From assembly GCF_030157465.1 (NCBI RefSeq), contig NZ_JAOAUU010000139.1, positions 1-37,150 on the forward strand: DNA of 37,150 nucleotides, written 5' to 3'. Source of the DNA: Zoogloea sp. GTDB lineage: Bacteria > Pseudomonadota > Gammaproteobacteria > Burkholderiales > Rhodocyclaceae. Below, one piece after another: positions 21,255 to 29,493 of the stretch; positions within the stretch are counted from its first letter, which is position 1; every line of letters begins with the position of its first letter. The notes under the pieces are model-generated. The model was not told the DNA's origin. It ran no database searches and worked only from the letters and a program-made list of their open reading frames with translations. The translations under genes and the position numbers were made by a program.

Positions 21255-21283
21255 TTGACGTCCGTCAGGGTGCCAGCCATAAT
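21255..21283 (+). promoter_or_regulatory. Sigma70-type promoter of pepA-holC
   Basis: TTGACG at 21255-21260 is followed after exactly 17 nt by CATAAT at 21278-21283. Transcription would start near 21290, about 35 nt before the GTG start of pepA. The location between divergent lptF and pepA supports it. Confidence 0.6.
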
Positions 21284-21324
21284 GGCGCGATGTCCTATTG
21301 ACGCGTGTTTCCAAGGAGAAGCGG

Positions 21325-22812
21325 GTGGAATTTACCATAAAGGCCGGATCGCCGGAAAAACTCAAGAGCGGCTGTGTGGTTGCCGGTACCTACGCCAACG
21401 GTGATCTGACCGCTGCCGCACGAGCCCTCGACAAGGCCTGCGACGGCGCCATCGCCGCCGTACTGGCTCGCGGCGACCTCGACGACAAGCCGGGCTCGAC
21501 CCTCATGCTTCACGATCTGGCCGGCATCGCTGCGCCCCGTGTCTTGCTGGTCAGCCTCGGCAAGGCCGACGAACTCACCGACAAAACCTACCGCGATGCG
21601 ATTGCCGCAGCCGCCAGGCAACTTTCCGGCTCGGTAGCCGGTGACGCGAGCTTCTGCCTTGCCGATGCCGAACTGCCCCACCGCGACCTCGCTTGGCGCC
21701 TGGCCCAGGCCGCGCAAATCCTGCGTGACAGCACCTACCGCTGCGACGAGCTGAAATCGAAAAAGGAAGAATCCAGGAAAGGCATCAAGAAGCTCGTCTT
21801 CATCGTCAAGGGCAAGGATTCCGAATCCCTCGAGGCCGCCGTGCTGCGTGGCGAAGCGATCGCCGAAGGCGTGGCTCTTGCCAAAACTCTGGGCAACCTG
21901 CCGGCCAATGTCTGCACCCCGGGCTATCTCGCCACCACCGCCAAGAAGCTCGCCAAGGATCACAAGATCAAGGTCGAAGTGCTCGAGCGCGACGACATGG
22001 AAAAACTCGGCATGGGTTCGCTGCTGTCGGTCGCCCGCGGCTCCCACGAACCGCCCAAGTTCATCATCCTCAACTACAAGGGTGGCAAGGCCAAGGACAA
22101 GCCGGTGGTACTGGTCGGCAAGGGCGTCACCTTCGACACCGGCGGCATCTCCCTCAAGCCCGGCGAGGGCATGGACGAGATGAAATACGACATGTGCGGC
22201 GCGGCCAGCGTACTCGGCACGTTCAAGGCCATCGCCCGCATGGAGCTGCCGATCAATGTCATCGGCCTGATTCCGGCCACCGAGAACATGCCTGGCGGCT
22301 CGGCCACCAAGCCCGGCGACATCGTCACGTCCATGTCCGGCCAGACCATCGAAGTCCTCAACACCGACGCCGAAGGCCGCCTGATCCTGTGCGACGCCCT
22401 CACCTACGCCGAGCGCTTCGAGCCGGCCGCAGTGGTGGATGTGGCCACGCTCACCGGCGCCTGCATCATTGCACTGGGCAACTTCACGTCCGGGCTTCTG
22501 GCCAACGACGACGAACTCGCTGCCGAACTCCTTGCCAGCGGCCAGACTGCCGGCGACAAGGCCTGGCAATTGCCCCTGTGGGATGAATACCAGGACATGC
22601 TCAAGAGCAATTTTGCCGACATCCCGAACATCGGCTCCAAGGGCGCGGGCACCATCACCGCCGCCTGCTTCCTGGCCCGCTTCACCAAGGCCTACAAGTG
22701 GGCTCACCTCGATATCGCCGGTACGGCCTGGAAATCCGGTGCTGACAAGGGTGCCACCGGCCGCCCGGTGCCGCTGCTCACCCAGTTCCTGATCGGCCGC
22801 GCCGGACAGTGA
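21325..22812 (+). CDS. pepA: Leucyl aminopeptidase (M17 family, cytosol aminopeptidase)
   Basis: PepA is a hexameric two-metal peptidase that removes N-terminal residues in the cytoplasm. In E. coli the homolog also binds DNA in Xer recombination and carAB control. The 495-residue protein shows [29 protein letters not shown] and the signature NTDAEGRL, which contain the metal ligands. The start is GTG at 21325: AAGGAG (21313-21318) is at ideal spacing, and the resulting [19 protein letters not shown] lines up with the E. coli N-terminus. The stop overlaps the holC start. Confidence 0.96.
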   Translation: MEFTIKAGSPEKLKSGCVVAGTYANGDLTAAARALDKACDGAIAAVLARGDLDDKPGSTLMLHDLAGIAAPRVLLVSLGKADELTDKTYRDAIAAAARQLSGSVAGDASFCLADAELPHRDLAWRLAQAAQILRDSTYRCDELKSKKEESRKGIKKLVFIVKGKDSESLEAAVLRGEAIAEGVALAKTLGNLPANVCTPGYLATTAKKLAKDHKIKVEVLERDDMEKLGMGSLLSVARGSHEPPKFIILNYKGGKAKDKPVVLVGKGVTFDTGGISLKPGEGMDEMKYDMCGAASVLGTFKAIARMELPINVIGLIPATENMPGGSATKPGDIVTSMSGQTIEVLNTDAEGRLILCDALTYAERFEPAAVVDVATLTGACIIALGNFTSGLLANDDELAAELLASGQTAGDKAWQLPLWDEYQDMLKSNFADIPNIGSKGAGTITAACFLARFTKAYKWAHLDIAGTAWKSGADKGATGRPVPLLTQFLIGRAGQ

Positions 22813-23240
22813 CCGACGTCCGCTTCTACCACAACGCCCCCGACCGCCTGCGCGTGGCCTGCGTCCTTACGGCCAAGGCCAGCGGCGGCGGGCGGCGCGT
22901 GGCGGTGTTCGCACCGGATGGCGGCGTGGCGCGGCATTTCGACCAGATGCTCTGGACATTTCAGCCACTCGCCTTCGTACCCCACGTGGCAGCCACATCG
23001 CCACTGGCTGCAGAAACGCCCGTCGTGATCGGCGGCGCGCTCGACACCCTGCCCCACGACGACGTGCTGATCAACCTCGGCAACGACCTGCCGGCGGGCT
23101 TCGAACGCTTCCGGCTGGTTCTCGAAATCGTCGGCCCGAGCGAAGACGAGCGCCAGGCCGCACGCGATCGCTATCGCCGCTACAAGCAGCAGGGCCACGC
23201 ACTCGACGCCCACGACCTTGCCCAACGGAGCGGCGAATGA
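22809..23240 (+). CDS. holC: DNA polymerase III subunit chi
   Basis: Chi joins the clamp loader to single-strand binding protein during lagging-strand synthesis. The 143-residue protein shows the family features [35 protein letters not shown] and [12 protein letters not shown]. It starts at a GTG at 22809 overlapping the pepA stop (GTGA), a sign of coupled translation. The pepA-holC-valS order is the same as in E. coli apart from one extra gene here. Confidence 0.93.
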   Translation: MTDVRFYHNAPDRLRVACVLTAKASGGGRRVAVFAPDGGVARHFDQMLWTFQPLAFVPHVAATSPLAAETPVVIGGALDTLPHDDVLINLGNDLPAGFERFRLVLEIVGPSEDERQAARDRYRRYKQQGHALDAHDLAQRSGE

Positions 23241-23722
23241 GCACCCATCCGGATTCCGAATTCGAAATCTCCCTCGACGACGAGGACACCGAGCACCTGA
23301 CAGAAAAGCCAGACGTGCTTGACCGGCACAACGCGAGCCTTGCAGCCGCCCCCGAAGCCGACGACCTGCCTGTGCTGACCGATGTTGTGGACGAGCGCCC
23401 CGAACCCTACATCGGCGAATCCGCGCCCATCATCCTCGAGCCTGTCCAGCCCGAGCCTTCGATTTCCGAGGCATTCCCGCCGGCCTTTGCGGCACAACCC
23501 GGCCAGGACGAACTGGCCGAACGTCTCGTCGCCCTCGACACGGCAATCAGCCGGCACATCGAGGACTGGGTCGCCAACGAGCTGCCCCAGCTCATCTCGC
23601 GCGAACTCGACGAACTGGCCGAACGACTCAGCCACAAGGCCGCCGCCCATCTGCGCGCCAGCCTGCTTCCCCTCGTCTCGTCCGAGATCGCAGACACCCT
23701 CGACAGCGAATCCCAGGCCTGA
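23237..23722 (+). CDS. Acidic protein of unknown function between holC and valS
   Basis: I do not recognise a family with certainty. The 161-residue protein is strongly acidic in its first 95 residues, which look disordered and carry many D, E and P. The rest is predicted helical: DELAERLVALDTAISRHIEDWV, split here by nature of the heptads, and LPQLISRELDELAERLSHKAAAHLRAS, amphipathic and likely to self-associate. Its ATG overlaps the holC stop and the stop lies 84 nt before valS. A conserved place between holC and valS would suggest a link with replication or with holC expression, but this is only inference. Confidence 0.75.
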   Translation: MSTHPDSEFEISLDDEDTEHLTEKPDVLDRHNASLAAAPEADDLPVLTDVVDERPEPYIGESAPIILEPVQPEPSISEAFPPAFAAQPGQDELAERLVALDTAISRHIEDWVANELPQLISRELDELAERLSHKAAAHLRASLLPLVSSEIADTLDSESQA

Positions 23723-23772
23723 TCCGCTATCGCGCAGCAAGTCTTCCCGGCGGGCGGGCCGGGCGCATCCGC

Positions 23773-23778
23773 TATAAT
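23773..23778 (+). promoter_or_regulatory. Possible -10 box of valS
   Basis: A perfect TATAAT lies 29 nt before the valS ATG. The region 16-18 nt upstream is G+C-rich with no -35 match, so valS may also be read from the pepA promoter. Confidence 0.35.
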
Positions 23779-23806
23779 CCGCGTTTTGCCTTCAAAGACA
23801 GAACCC

Positions 23807-26653
23807 ATGGAACTGGCCAAGAGTTTCGAGCCGGCGGAGATCGAACGCCGCTGGTATGAGCACTGGGAGTCGAGCGGCTACTTCGCCGCCGGCCTCGACC
23901 GCAGCAAGCCTGCCGATCAATCCTTCTGCATCCTGCTGCCGCCGCCCAACGTCACCGGCACCCTGCACATGGGTCACGGCTTCAACCAGACGCTGATGGA
24001 CGCGCTCACGCGCTACCACCGCATGCGCGGCTGGAACACCCTCTGGCAGCCCGGCACCGACCACGCGGGCATCGCCACCCAGATCGTCGTCGAACGCCAG
24101 CTGGACGCCCAGGGCGTCTCCCGCCACGACCTCGGTCGCGAGAAATTCCTCGAGAAGGTGTGGGAGTGGAAAGAGTATTCCGGCGGCACCATCACCCAGC
24201 AGATGCGCCGCATGGGCACCAGCCCCGACTGGAGCCGCGAGCGCTTCACGATGGATGCAGGCCTCAACAAGATCGTCACTGAAACCTTCGTTCGCCTCTA
24301 CAACGAAGGCCTGATCTACCGCGGCAAGCGGCTGGTGAACTGGGATCCCAAGCTGCACACCGCCGTGTCGGATCTCGAAGTGGTCCAGGAGGAAGAGGAT
24401 GGCTTCATGTGGCACATCCATTACCCCTTCTCCGACGGCCCGATCGGCGAGCTGACCGGCCTCACGGTCGCCACCACCCGCCCCGAAACCATGCTCGGCG
24501 ACGTGGCCGCGATGGTGCACCCGGAAGACGAGCGCTACGCCCACCTGATCGGCAAGACGGTGCGCCTGCCCCTGTGCGATCGCGATATTCCGATCATCGC
24601 CGACGACTACGTCGATCGCGAATTCGGCACCGGCGTGGTCAAGGTGACCCCGGCCCACGACTTCAACGACTACGCCGTCGGCCAGCGCCACAAGCTCGAG
24701 CAGATCAGCATTCTTACGCTGGATGCCAAGATCAACGAACACGCCCCCACCAAATACCAGGGCCTCGACCGCTTCGACGCCCGCAAGGCCATCGTGGCCG
24801 ATCTCGAAGCCGCTGGCGTGCTCGTCGACACCAAACCCCACAAGTTGCAGGTTCCCCGCGGCGACCGTACCGGTGTGGTCATCGAGCCGATGCTCACCGA
24901 CCAGTGGTTCGTCGCCATGTCCAAGCCGGGCGAGGATGGCAAGTCCATCACGCAAAAGGCGCTGGATGTCGTTTCGTCCGGCGAGATCGAGTTCGTGCCC
25001 GGAAACTGGGTCAACACCTACAACCAGTGGCTCAACAACATCCAGGACTGGTGTATCTCCCGCCAGCTCTGGTGGGGCCACCAGATTCCGGCCTGGTACG
25101 GCATCGACGGCGAATGCTTCGTTGCCCACAGCGAGGAAGAAGCCCGCGCCCTGGCTGACAAGGCCGGCTACCCCGGCCCGCTGACCCGCGACCCGGACGT
25201 GCTCGACACCTGGTACTCGTCCGCCCTGTGGCCCTTCTCCACGCTCGACTGGACGCCCGAATACCCGGCCAAGTCGAACGACGCGCTCGACCTCTACCTG
25301 CCCTCCACGGTGCTCGTCACCGGCTTCGACATCATCTTCTTCTGGGTGGCGCGCATGGTCATGATGACCAAGCACATCACCGGCAAGATCCCGTTCAAGC
25401 ACGTCTACGTGCATGGCCTGATCCGCGACGCCGAAGGCGCCAAGATGTCCAAGTCGAAGGGCAACGTGCTCGACCCGATCGACCTGATCGACGGCATCGG
25501 CATCGACGCGTTGGTGGCCAAGCGCACCACCGGCCTGATGAACCCCAAGCAGGCTGCCAGCATCGAGAAGAAGACCCGCAAGGAATTCCCCGAAGGCATC
25601 CCCGCCTTCGGCACCGATGCCCTGCGCTTCACCTTCGCCAGCCTCGCCAGCCCCGGTCGCGACATCAAGTTCGACATGAGCCGCTGCGAGGGCTACCGCA
25701 ACTTCTGCAACAAGTTGTGGAACGCCACCCGCTTCGTGCTGATGAATGTCCAGGGCCACGACCTCGGCCTCGAGCACAAGCAGGACGGCCCGTCCTGCGG
25801 CGGCAACGGCCCGCTGGAATTCTCGTTTGCCGACCGCTGGATCGTCAGCCGCCTGCAACGCGTCGAGAAGGACATCGAGCAGCACTTCGGCGAATACCGT
25901 TTCGACCTCGTTTCCAAGACGATCTACGAGTTCATCTGGGACGAGTACTGCGACTGGTACCTCGAGCTCGCCAAGGTGCAGATCAACACCGGCACCGAAG
26001 CCCAGCAGCGCGGCACCCGCCGCAGCCTGATCCGGGTTCTCGAAACCATCCTGCGCCTGGCCCATCCGCTGGTTCCCTTCGTCACCGAAGAGCTGTGGCA
26101 GACCGTTGCCCCGCTGGCCGGCCGCAAGGATGTGGACAGCCTGTGCCTGGCCCGCTACCCGGAAGCCGACCTGGGCCGCATCGACGAAAAGAGCGAAGCC
26201 GACGTGGCCGAACTCAAGAGCCTGATCGGCGCCTGCCGCAACCTGCGTGGCGAGATGAACATCTCCCCGGCCCAGCGCATGCCGCTGATTGCCAGCGGGA
26301 ACGCCGCGCAGCTGAAGAAGTTCGCACCCTACATCGCCGGCCTCGCGAAGCTGTCGGAAGTTCAGGTGGTGGACGAGATCAGCGGTGAAGAGCTGGCGCC
26401 GGTGGCCATCGTTGGCGAGCAGCGCCTGATGCTGAAGGTTGAAATCGACATCGCCGCCGAACGCGAACGCCTGTCGAAGGAAATCGCCCGCCTCGAAGGC
26501 GAGATCGTCAAGGCCCACGCCAAGCTCGGCAATGAAAGCTTCGTTGCCCGCGCGCCGGCCGCCGTCGTGGCCCAGGAAAAAGACCGCCTGGCCAATTTCA
26601 GCGCCACCGTCGACAAGCTCAAGCAGCAGCTCGCCAAACTGCCTGCGGCGTAA
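23807..26653 (+). CDS. valS: Valine--tRNA ligase
   Basis: ValRS charges tRNA-Val and edits mischarged threonine. The 948-residue class I synthetase shows [17 protein letters not shown] (HIGH motif) near residue 45, [13 protein letters not shown], the CP1 editing domain with [12 protein letters not shown], the KMSKS loop as [14 protein letters not shown], the anticodon-binding domain, and a C-terminal coiled-coil arm ([23 protein letters not shown], in heptads) that binds tRNA. The ATG at 23807 (MELAKSFEP) is the family start; a TTG 21 nt upstream is less likely. Transcription ends at a strong terminator at 26728-26769. Confidence 0.97.
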   Translation: MELAKSFEPAEIERRWYEHWESSGYFAAGLDRSKPADQSFCILLPPPNVTGTLHMGHGFNQTLMDALTRYHRMRGWNTLWQPGTDHAGIATQIVVERQLDAQGVSRHDLGREKFLEKVWEWKEYSGGTITQQMRRMGTSPDWSRERFTMDAGLNKIVTETFVRLYNEGLIYRGKRLVNWDPKLHTAVSDLEVVQEEEDGFMWHIHYPFSDGPIGELTGLTVATTRPETMLGDVAAMVHPEDERYAHLIGKTVRLPLCDRDIPIIADDYVDREFGTGVVKVTPAHDFNDYAVGQRHKLEQISILTLDAKINEHAPTKYQGLDRFDARKAIVADLEAAGVLVDTKPHKLQVPRGDRTGVVIEPMLTDQWFVAMSKPGEDGKSITQKALDVVSSGEIEFVPGNWVNTYNQWLNNIQDWCISRQLWWGHQIPAWYGIDGECFVAHSEEEARALADKAGYPGPLTRDPDVLDTWYSSALWPFSTLDWTPEYPAKSNDALDLYLPSTVLVTGFDIIFFWVARMVMMTKHITGKIPFKHVYVHGLIRDAEGAKMSKSKGNVLDPIDLIDGIGIDALVAKRTTGLMNPKQAASIEKKTRKEFPEGIPAFGTDALRFTFASLASPGRDIKFDMSRCEGYRNFCNKLWNATRFVLMNVQGHDLGLEHKQDGPSCGGNGPLEFSFADRWIVSRLQRVEKDIEQHFGEYRFDLVSKTIYEFIWDEYCDWYLELAKVQINTGTEAQQRGTRRSLIRVLETILRLAHPLVPFVTEELWQTVAPLAGRKDVDSLCLARYPEADLGRIDEKSEADVAELKSLIGACRNLRGEMNISPAQRMPLIASGNAAQLKKFAPYIAGLAKLSEVQVVDEISGEELAPVAIVGEQRLMLKVEIDIAAERERLSKEIARLEGEIVKAHAKLGNESFVARAPAAVVAQEKDRLANFSATVDKLKQQLAKLPAA

Positions 26654-26673
26654 AACCGCAGCATTCTGGCAAC

Positions 26674-26721
26674 CCGGCACATCCACAAGGCTCACCTGAG
26701 TTCCGCCTTGTGGATGTCCGG
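26674..26721. repeat. Long inverted repeat between valS and its terminator
   Basis: The arms ACATCCACAAGGC (26679-26691) and GCCTTGTGGATGT (26705-26717) are perfect 13-base complements around a 13-nt loop. CCGG on each outer side adds four pairs if one C (26678) bulges. No T tract follows directly. It may be an RNA stem protecting the valS 3' end or a protein-binding dyad. A copy elsewhere in the genome would make it a dispersed repeat. Confidence 0.75.
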
Positions 26722-26727
26722 AAAGCA

Positions 26728-26769
26728 TAAAAAAATCCGGCACCCCAAGCAGGTTCCGGATTTTTTTTG
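26728..26769. terminator. Bidirectional intrinsic terminator between valS and the TusA-like gene
   Basis: The stem AATCCGG...CCGGATT (26734-26762 approximately) is flanked by a run of A on the left and eight or more T on the right, with a 15-nt loop. It can terminate valS on the plus strand and, on the minus strand, the TusA-like gene. Confidence 0.82.
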
Positions 26770-26857
26770 GCTGGCTGCCAGGAGGGCAACGACACCTTGA
26801 ACGTCAGCGCATTGCACGCAATGCGTAGCCCTTTTCTAGTGGAGCGATCCCGCCAGC

Positions 26858-27088
26858 CTATTTGCGCTGCAGGAAAAACTCATAGGCCTTGTCCGGCAAT
26901 TCATTCTGGGCCAGCAACTGATTCCCGGTCTGCTTGGCGAAGGCTGCAAAATCCTTCACCGAACCCGGATCGGTGGCCACAACGCGCAGCACTTCGCCGG
27001 CCTTCATCTCCGCCAGGCCTTTCTTGGCGCGCAGAATGGGTAGCGGACAATTCAAGCCGCGGGCATCCACTTCCTTGTCAAAATTCAT
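26858..27088 (-). CDS. TusA-family sulfurtransferase-like protein
   Basis: This 76-residue protein matches the TusA/SirA fold: VDARGLNCPLPILRAKKGL with the sulfur-carrying cysteine C14 in the CPxP motif, then EVLRVVATDPGSVKDFAAFAKQTGN. TusA relays persulfide sulfur for tRNA thiolation; relatives act in sulfur oxidation and molybdenum cofactor work. The exact branch cannot be set from sequence alone. The presence of moaC and soxYZ about 7 kb away makes either sulfur-linked role plausible. GGAG precedes the ATG at good spacing. The gene is divergent from the Roadblock cassette. Confidence 0.87.
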   Translation of the reverse strand: MNFDKEVDARGLNCPLPILRAKKGLAEMKAGEVLRVVATDPGSVKDFAAFAKQTGNQLLAQNELPDKAYEFFLQRK

Positions 27089-27183
27089 CGTGCAACTCCA
27101 GCCTTACAGAGACAATCAGCTTTCAATTTTAACCTGCAACCCGCTCCTGCCTGATAACAACGTCACGCCACGCAAAATGCCCG

Positions 27184-27237
27184 TTGAAAAAATTGCCGGA
27201 CATTTGTGAAATAATGACAACTCGAAAATATTGTCAT
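27184..27237 (+). promoter_or_regulatory. Possible promoter and operator dyad of the Roadblock/GTPase cassette
   Basis: TTGAAA (27184-27189), 17 nt, then TGAAAT (27207-27212) form a fair promoter. Directly after it lies a perfect dyad ATGACAA-N10-TTGTCAT (27214-27237), over the expected transcript start. This is the best candidate operator of the 250-nt divergent region between the TusA-like gene and the cassette. The rest of that region is AT-richer than its surroundings and holds no gene I can support. The regulator is unknown. Confidence 0.42.
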
Positions 27238-27338
27238 AAACGGAACGATACCCTGCAGTGCAGTTCAATCTGCATAGCCAGTACGCCTCCGTACCCCACC
27301 AAACAAATTCACCCCCCCTTTTTTCAAGGTACTGCACG

Positions 27339-27704
27339 ATGCGCTCAAACATGCTCCAAACGGTTCTCAACGACCTGAACGGCACCTCCGCTGACATCGA
27401 GGCTTCGGCCATCATTTCGTCCGACGGCCTCATGATGGCCGCCCTGCTCCCCAACACCGTGGACGAAGACCGGGTCGGCGCCATGAGCGCGGCCATGCTC
27501 TCCCTCGGCGACCGCACAGCACGCGAACTTTCCCGCGGCGGCCTGGACCAGGTTCTGATCAAGGGCGAAAAGGGTTATGTTCTGATGGTTCAGGCCGGCG
27601 CCGACGCGGTGCTTACCGTCATGGCCAAGCCAAACGCCAAGCTCGGCCTCGTCTTCCTCGACGTCCGTCGCGCCGCCGACGCCATCGGCAGGATTCTCGG
27701 CTGA
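27339..27704 (+). CDS. Roadblock/LC7 domain protein (MglB/CvnB-like)
   Basis: This 121-residue protein is a single Roadblock/LC7 domain: a first helix MLQTVLNDLNGTSADIEASAIIS, split by the strand turn, SSDGLMMAALLP, a helix DRVGAMSAAMLSLGDRTARELS, then VLIKGEKGYVLMVQAGADAVLTVM. Bacterial Roadblock proteins dimerise and bind small GTPases, as MglB activates MglA in Myxococcus and CvnB partners CvnD in Streptomyces. A matching GTPase gene lies 3.0 kb downstream. Starts at 27339 or 27351 are both possible; AAGGT precedes the first. It opens the seven-gene cassette. Confidence 0.88.
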   Translation: MRSNMLQTVLNDLNGTSADIEASAIISSDGLMMAALLPNTVDEDRVGAMSAAMLSLGDRTARELSRGGLDQVLIKGEKGYVLMVQAGADAVLTVMAKPNAKLGLVFLDVRRAADAIGRILG

Positions 27705-27718
27705 AGGGAAACACCGCG

Positions 27719-28192
27719 GTGAAGGACATGGATCCGGCCCAGGTATCGGGCAAAACCTCCGAACACGTTCTGACATACGCCGATGGCTCCCGTCGGCGCG
27801 TCTTCGTGACCCTAGTGGAAACCCCCTATCCCCATGGCAAGCTGATCGTCTCGCGGACGGACACCCTCGGAAACATTACCCAGTGCAACCCGTCCTTTGT
27901 AGAAATGTCCGGCTACACGGAAGCCGAAATCATCGGCCAGCCCCACTGCATCCTGCGTCACCCGGACATGCCCGCAGCCGCTTTCCGCGATCTGTGGGAC
28001 ACGGTCAAGGCCGGGCGCCAGTGGAACGGCTATGTCAAAAACCTGCGCAAGGACGGTGGGCACTACTGGGTCTATGCCACGGTCGTCCCCAACATCCGCG
28101 ACGGGCAGATCGTCGGCTTCACCTCTGTACGACGGGAGCCCTCCCGCGAGAAGGTCATCGCCGCGGAAGTGCAGTACCGGAGCCTGAGCTGA
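27719..28192 (+). CDS. Stand-alone Aer-like PAS domain protein
   Basis: The 157-residue protein has one PAS domain at about 40-130: LIVSRTDTLGNITQCNPSF, then VEMSGYTEAEIIGQPHCILRHPDMP, and WNGYVKNLRKDGGHYWVYATVVP. The motif HxILRHPDMPxxAF followed by GxxWxGxVKNxRKxGxxYWV is that of the redox sensor Aer and its relatives, where the PAS holds FAD. No methyl-accepting, kinase or GGDEF part follows, so it must act through a partner. The GTG at 27719 has GAAGGG 10 nt upstream; an ATG at 27728 has poor spacing. It lies 14 nt after the Roadblock gene. Confidence 0.85.
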   Translation: MKDMDPAQVSGKTSEHVLTYADGSRRRVFVTLVETPYPHGKLIVSRTDTLGNITQCNPSFVEMSGYTEAEIIGQPHCILRHPDMPAAAFRDLWDTVKAGRQWNGYVKNLRKDGGHYWVYATVVPNIRDGQIVGFTSVRREPSREKVIAAEVQYRSLS

Positions 28193-28194
28193 TC

Positions 28195-28941
28195 ATGACT
28201 TTCAATCTCACGGTAAGCCCAAGCTTCCCCAACGAACGCATTTCCGACTGGTACATCTTCAACACCTGGCTTCAGCGTGCCCTCGGCCTGCCCATCCACC
28301 TCGAGCTCTACGACAGCTTCGGCGCCCAGCGGGCGGCCATCGGTGAGGGCAAGGTCGACATGATCTACGCCAACCCCTTCGATGCCTCGCTGCTGGTACG
28401 TGAAAAGGGCTTCAGGGCCGTCGTGCAGCCCGAAGGCCAGCCGGACGAAATGCTCATCATTGCCGCCGCGGAAGGCCCCTCCTCCGCGATGACCGCGTTG
28501 CGCCCAGGCACCCGCCTGGCCTGCAGCGACGACCCCTGCGTCAACACGGTCGGGCGCATCCTGCTGGAGCCCGCCAACCTTGACGCCGGTAACACTATCG
28601 AGCACCGTCGCGAAACCTACATCCAGGTGGCGCGCGAAGTCCTGCGTGGTGAAGCCGACATCGGCTTCCTGCCCGTCGACGCCTTCAACGCACTATCGTC
28701 CATCGTCCGGCGCGATCTACAGGTTCTCGTCACCAGCCAGTTGCACGTGATCCGTCACGTCTTCCTCGTCGGCCCTGCGCTCCACGAGCGGGCCAACGAA
28801 ATCACCGCACTTCTCGCTTCCATGCACGAAACCGAAAAGGGCCGCGGCATCCTCGAAGCCCTCGGCGCCCGCCGCTGGCAGGCCGTGCAGCGCGAAGACG
28901 TGGAGTTCATGATCGACATCATTTCCACGCTGACCCAGTGA
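28195..28941 (+). CDS. PhnD-like substrate-binding domain protein without a signal peptide
   Basis: The 248-residue protein resembles the phosphonate/phosphite-type periplasmic binding proteins (PBP2 fold): LTVSPSFPNERISDWYIFNTWL, GKVDMIYANPFDASLLVREKGF, then LRPGTRLACSDDPCVNTVGRILLE and EVLRGEADIGFLPVDAFNAL. Such proteins normally begin with an export signal. This one begins MTFNLTVSPSF straight into the first strand, with no hydrophobic stretch before it and no upstream in-frame start that would add one. I infer a cytoplasmic ligand sensor rather than a transport component, since no ABC permease or ATPase is nearby. The ligand is unknown. Its stop overlaps the next gene. Confidence 0.8.
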   Translation: MTFNLTVSPSFPNERISDWYIFNTWLQRALGLPIHLELYDSFGAQRAAIGEGKVDMIYANPFDASLLVREKGFRAVVQPEGQPDEMLIIAAAEGPSSAMTALRPGTRLACSDDPCVNTVGRILLEPANLDAGNTIEHRRETYIQVAREVLRGEADIGFLPVDAFNALSSIVRRDLQVLVTSQLHVIRHVFLVGPALHERANEITALLASMHETEKGRGILEALGARRWQAVQREDVEFMIDIISTLTQ

Positions 28942-29414
28942 AACCCTTCGTCACCGATCCGGCCCGGCCGGACCGAATCCGCCGCCCGGCCCCCCCGGCC
29001 GTCTTCGGGCTTCCGGTTCGCACCCTCGCCATCGCCTCCCGCTGGCGCTCCCCGGCAACGGGCGCACTGCTGGCCGGTGAGATCGGCCGCAGTCCGGGCA
29101 ACCTTCACCTGCATGTCCAGCGCATCTCGCTTTGGCACAAACTCGACGCCGCCGCAGCCACCGCCGCAGCGGTCGTCGACCTCTGGATCGTCCTCGGCTC
29201 GCGCGGACTCGACCTGCGCACGCGCATGCTGCGCAACCACTACACCGAGCTGGAAAGCTGCGAACTCGGGCTCTATCTCGCAGCCCGCCTCACCGACGGC
29301 ATCGACCGCCACGACCCGCGGATAGCCCTGCCGGGCGCCGTGCTGGCCCGTCCGGTGGAAGGCGCCAGGATTTTCCTGCACCATGACGTCAAGTCCGGTC
29401 CATCCTTGAGCTGA
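28938..29414 (+). CDS. Protein of unknown function in the Roadblock/GTPase cassette
   Basis: I do not recognise this 158-residue protein. It begins at a GTG overlapping the stop of the PhnD-like gene. The N-terminus is proline- and arginine-rich. The centre shows alternating hydrophobic strands and an alanine-rich helix (DAAAATAAAVVDLWIVLGSRGLDLRTRML), and the rest holds a helix ESCELGLYLAARLTDGID. The charge and length fit a small cytoplasmic alpha/beta protein. No signal peptide or membrane segment is apparent. Codon usage is the same as its neighbours, so I treat it as a real gene of the unit. Confidence 0.72.
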   Translation: MKPFVTDPARPDRIRRPAPPAVFGLPVRTLAIASRWRSPATGALLAGEIGRSPGNLHLHVQRISLWHKLDAAAATAAAVVDLWIVLGSRGLDLRTRMLRNHYTELESCELGLYLAARLTDGIDRHDPRIALPGAVLARPVEGARIFLHHDVKSGPSLS

Positions 29415-29493
29415 ATCCCACGCACGCAGCCCCACGCCCGTCACCCCGTATCCAGCCAATGCCCCGTGCTGTCCCGCCCCTCCCAAGCCCCTC
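29415..29493 (+). other. C-rich, G-poor spacer inside the cassette, rut-like
   Basis: The 79 nt between two cassette genes contain 44 C and 13 G by hand count, with no stable hairpin. Long C-over-G stretches of unstructured, untranslated RNA are where Rho loads. The downstream gene also lacks a clear Shine-Dalgarno sequence. Rho-dependent polarity here would lower expression of the GTPase and second Roadblock genes relative to the first four. Confidence 0.35.

Noticed and set aside
21295-22707. 470-residue open frame opposite pepA
   Set aside because: Same mirror effect; pepA has the complete M17 motifs and a good ribosome site.
23792-26743. Very long open frame (983 residues) on the minus strand opposite valS
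   Set aside because: It is the mirror of a G+C-rich gene whose third codon positions avoid stops; valS on the plus strand has all synthetase motifs, and the antisense product has no recognisable domain.
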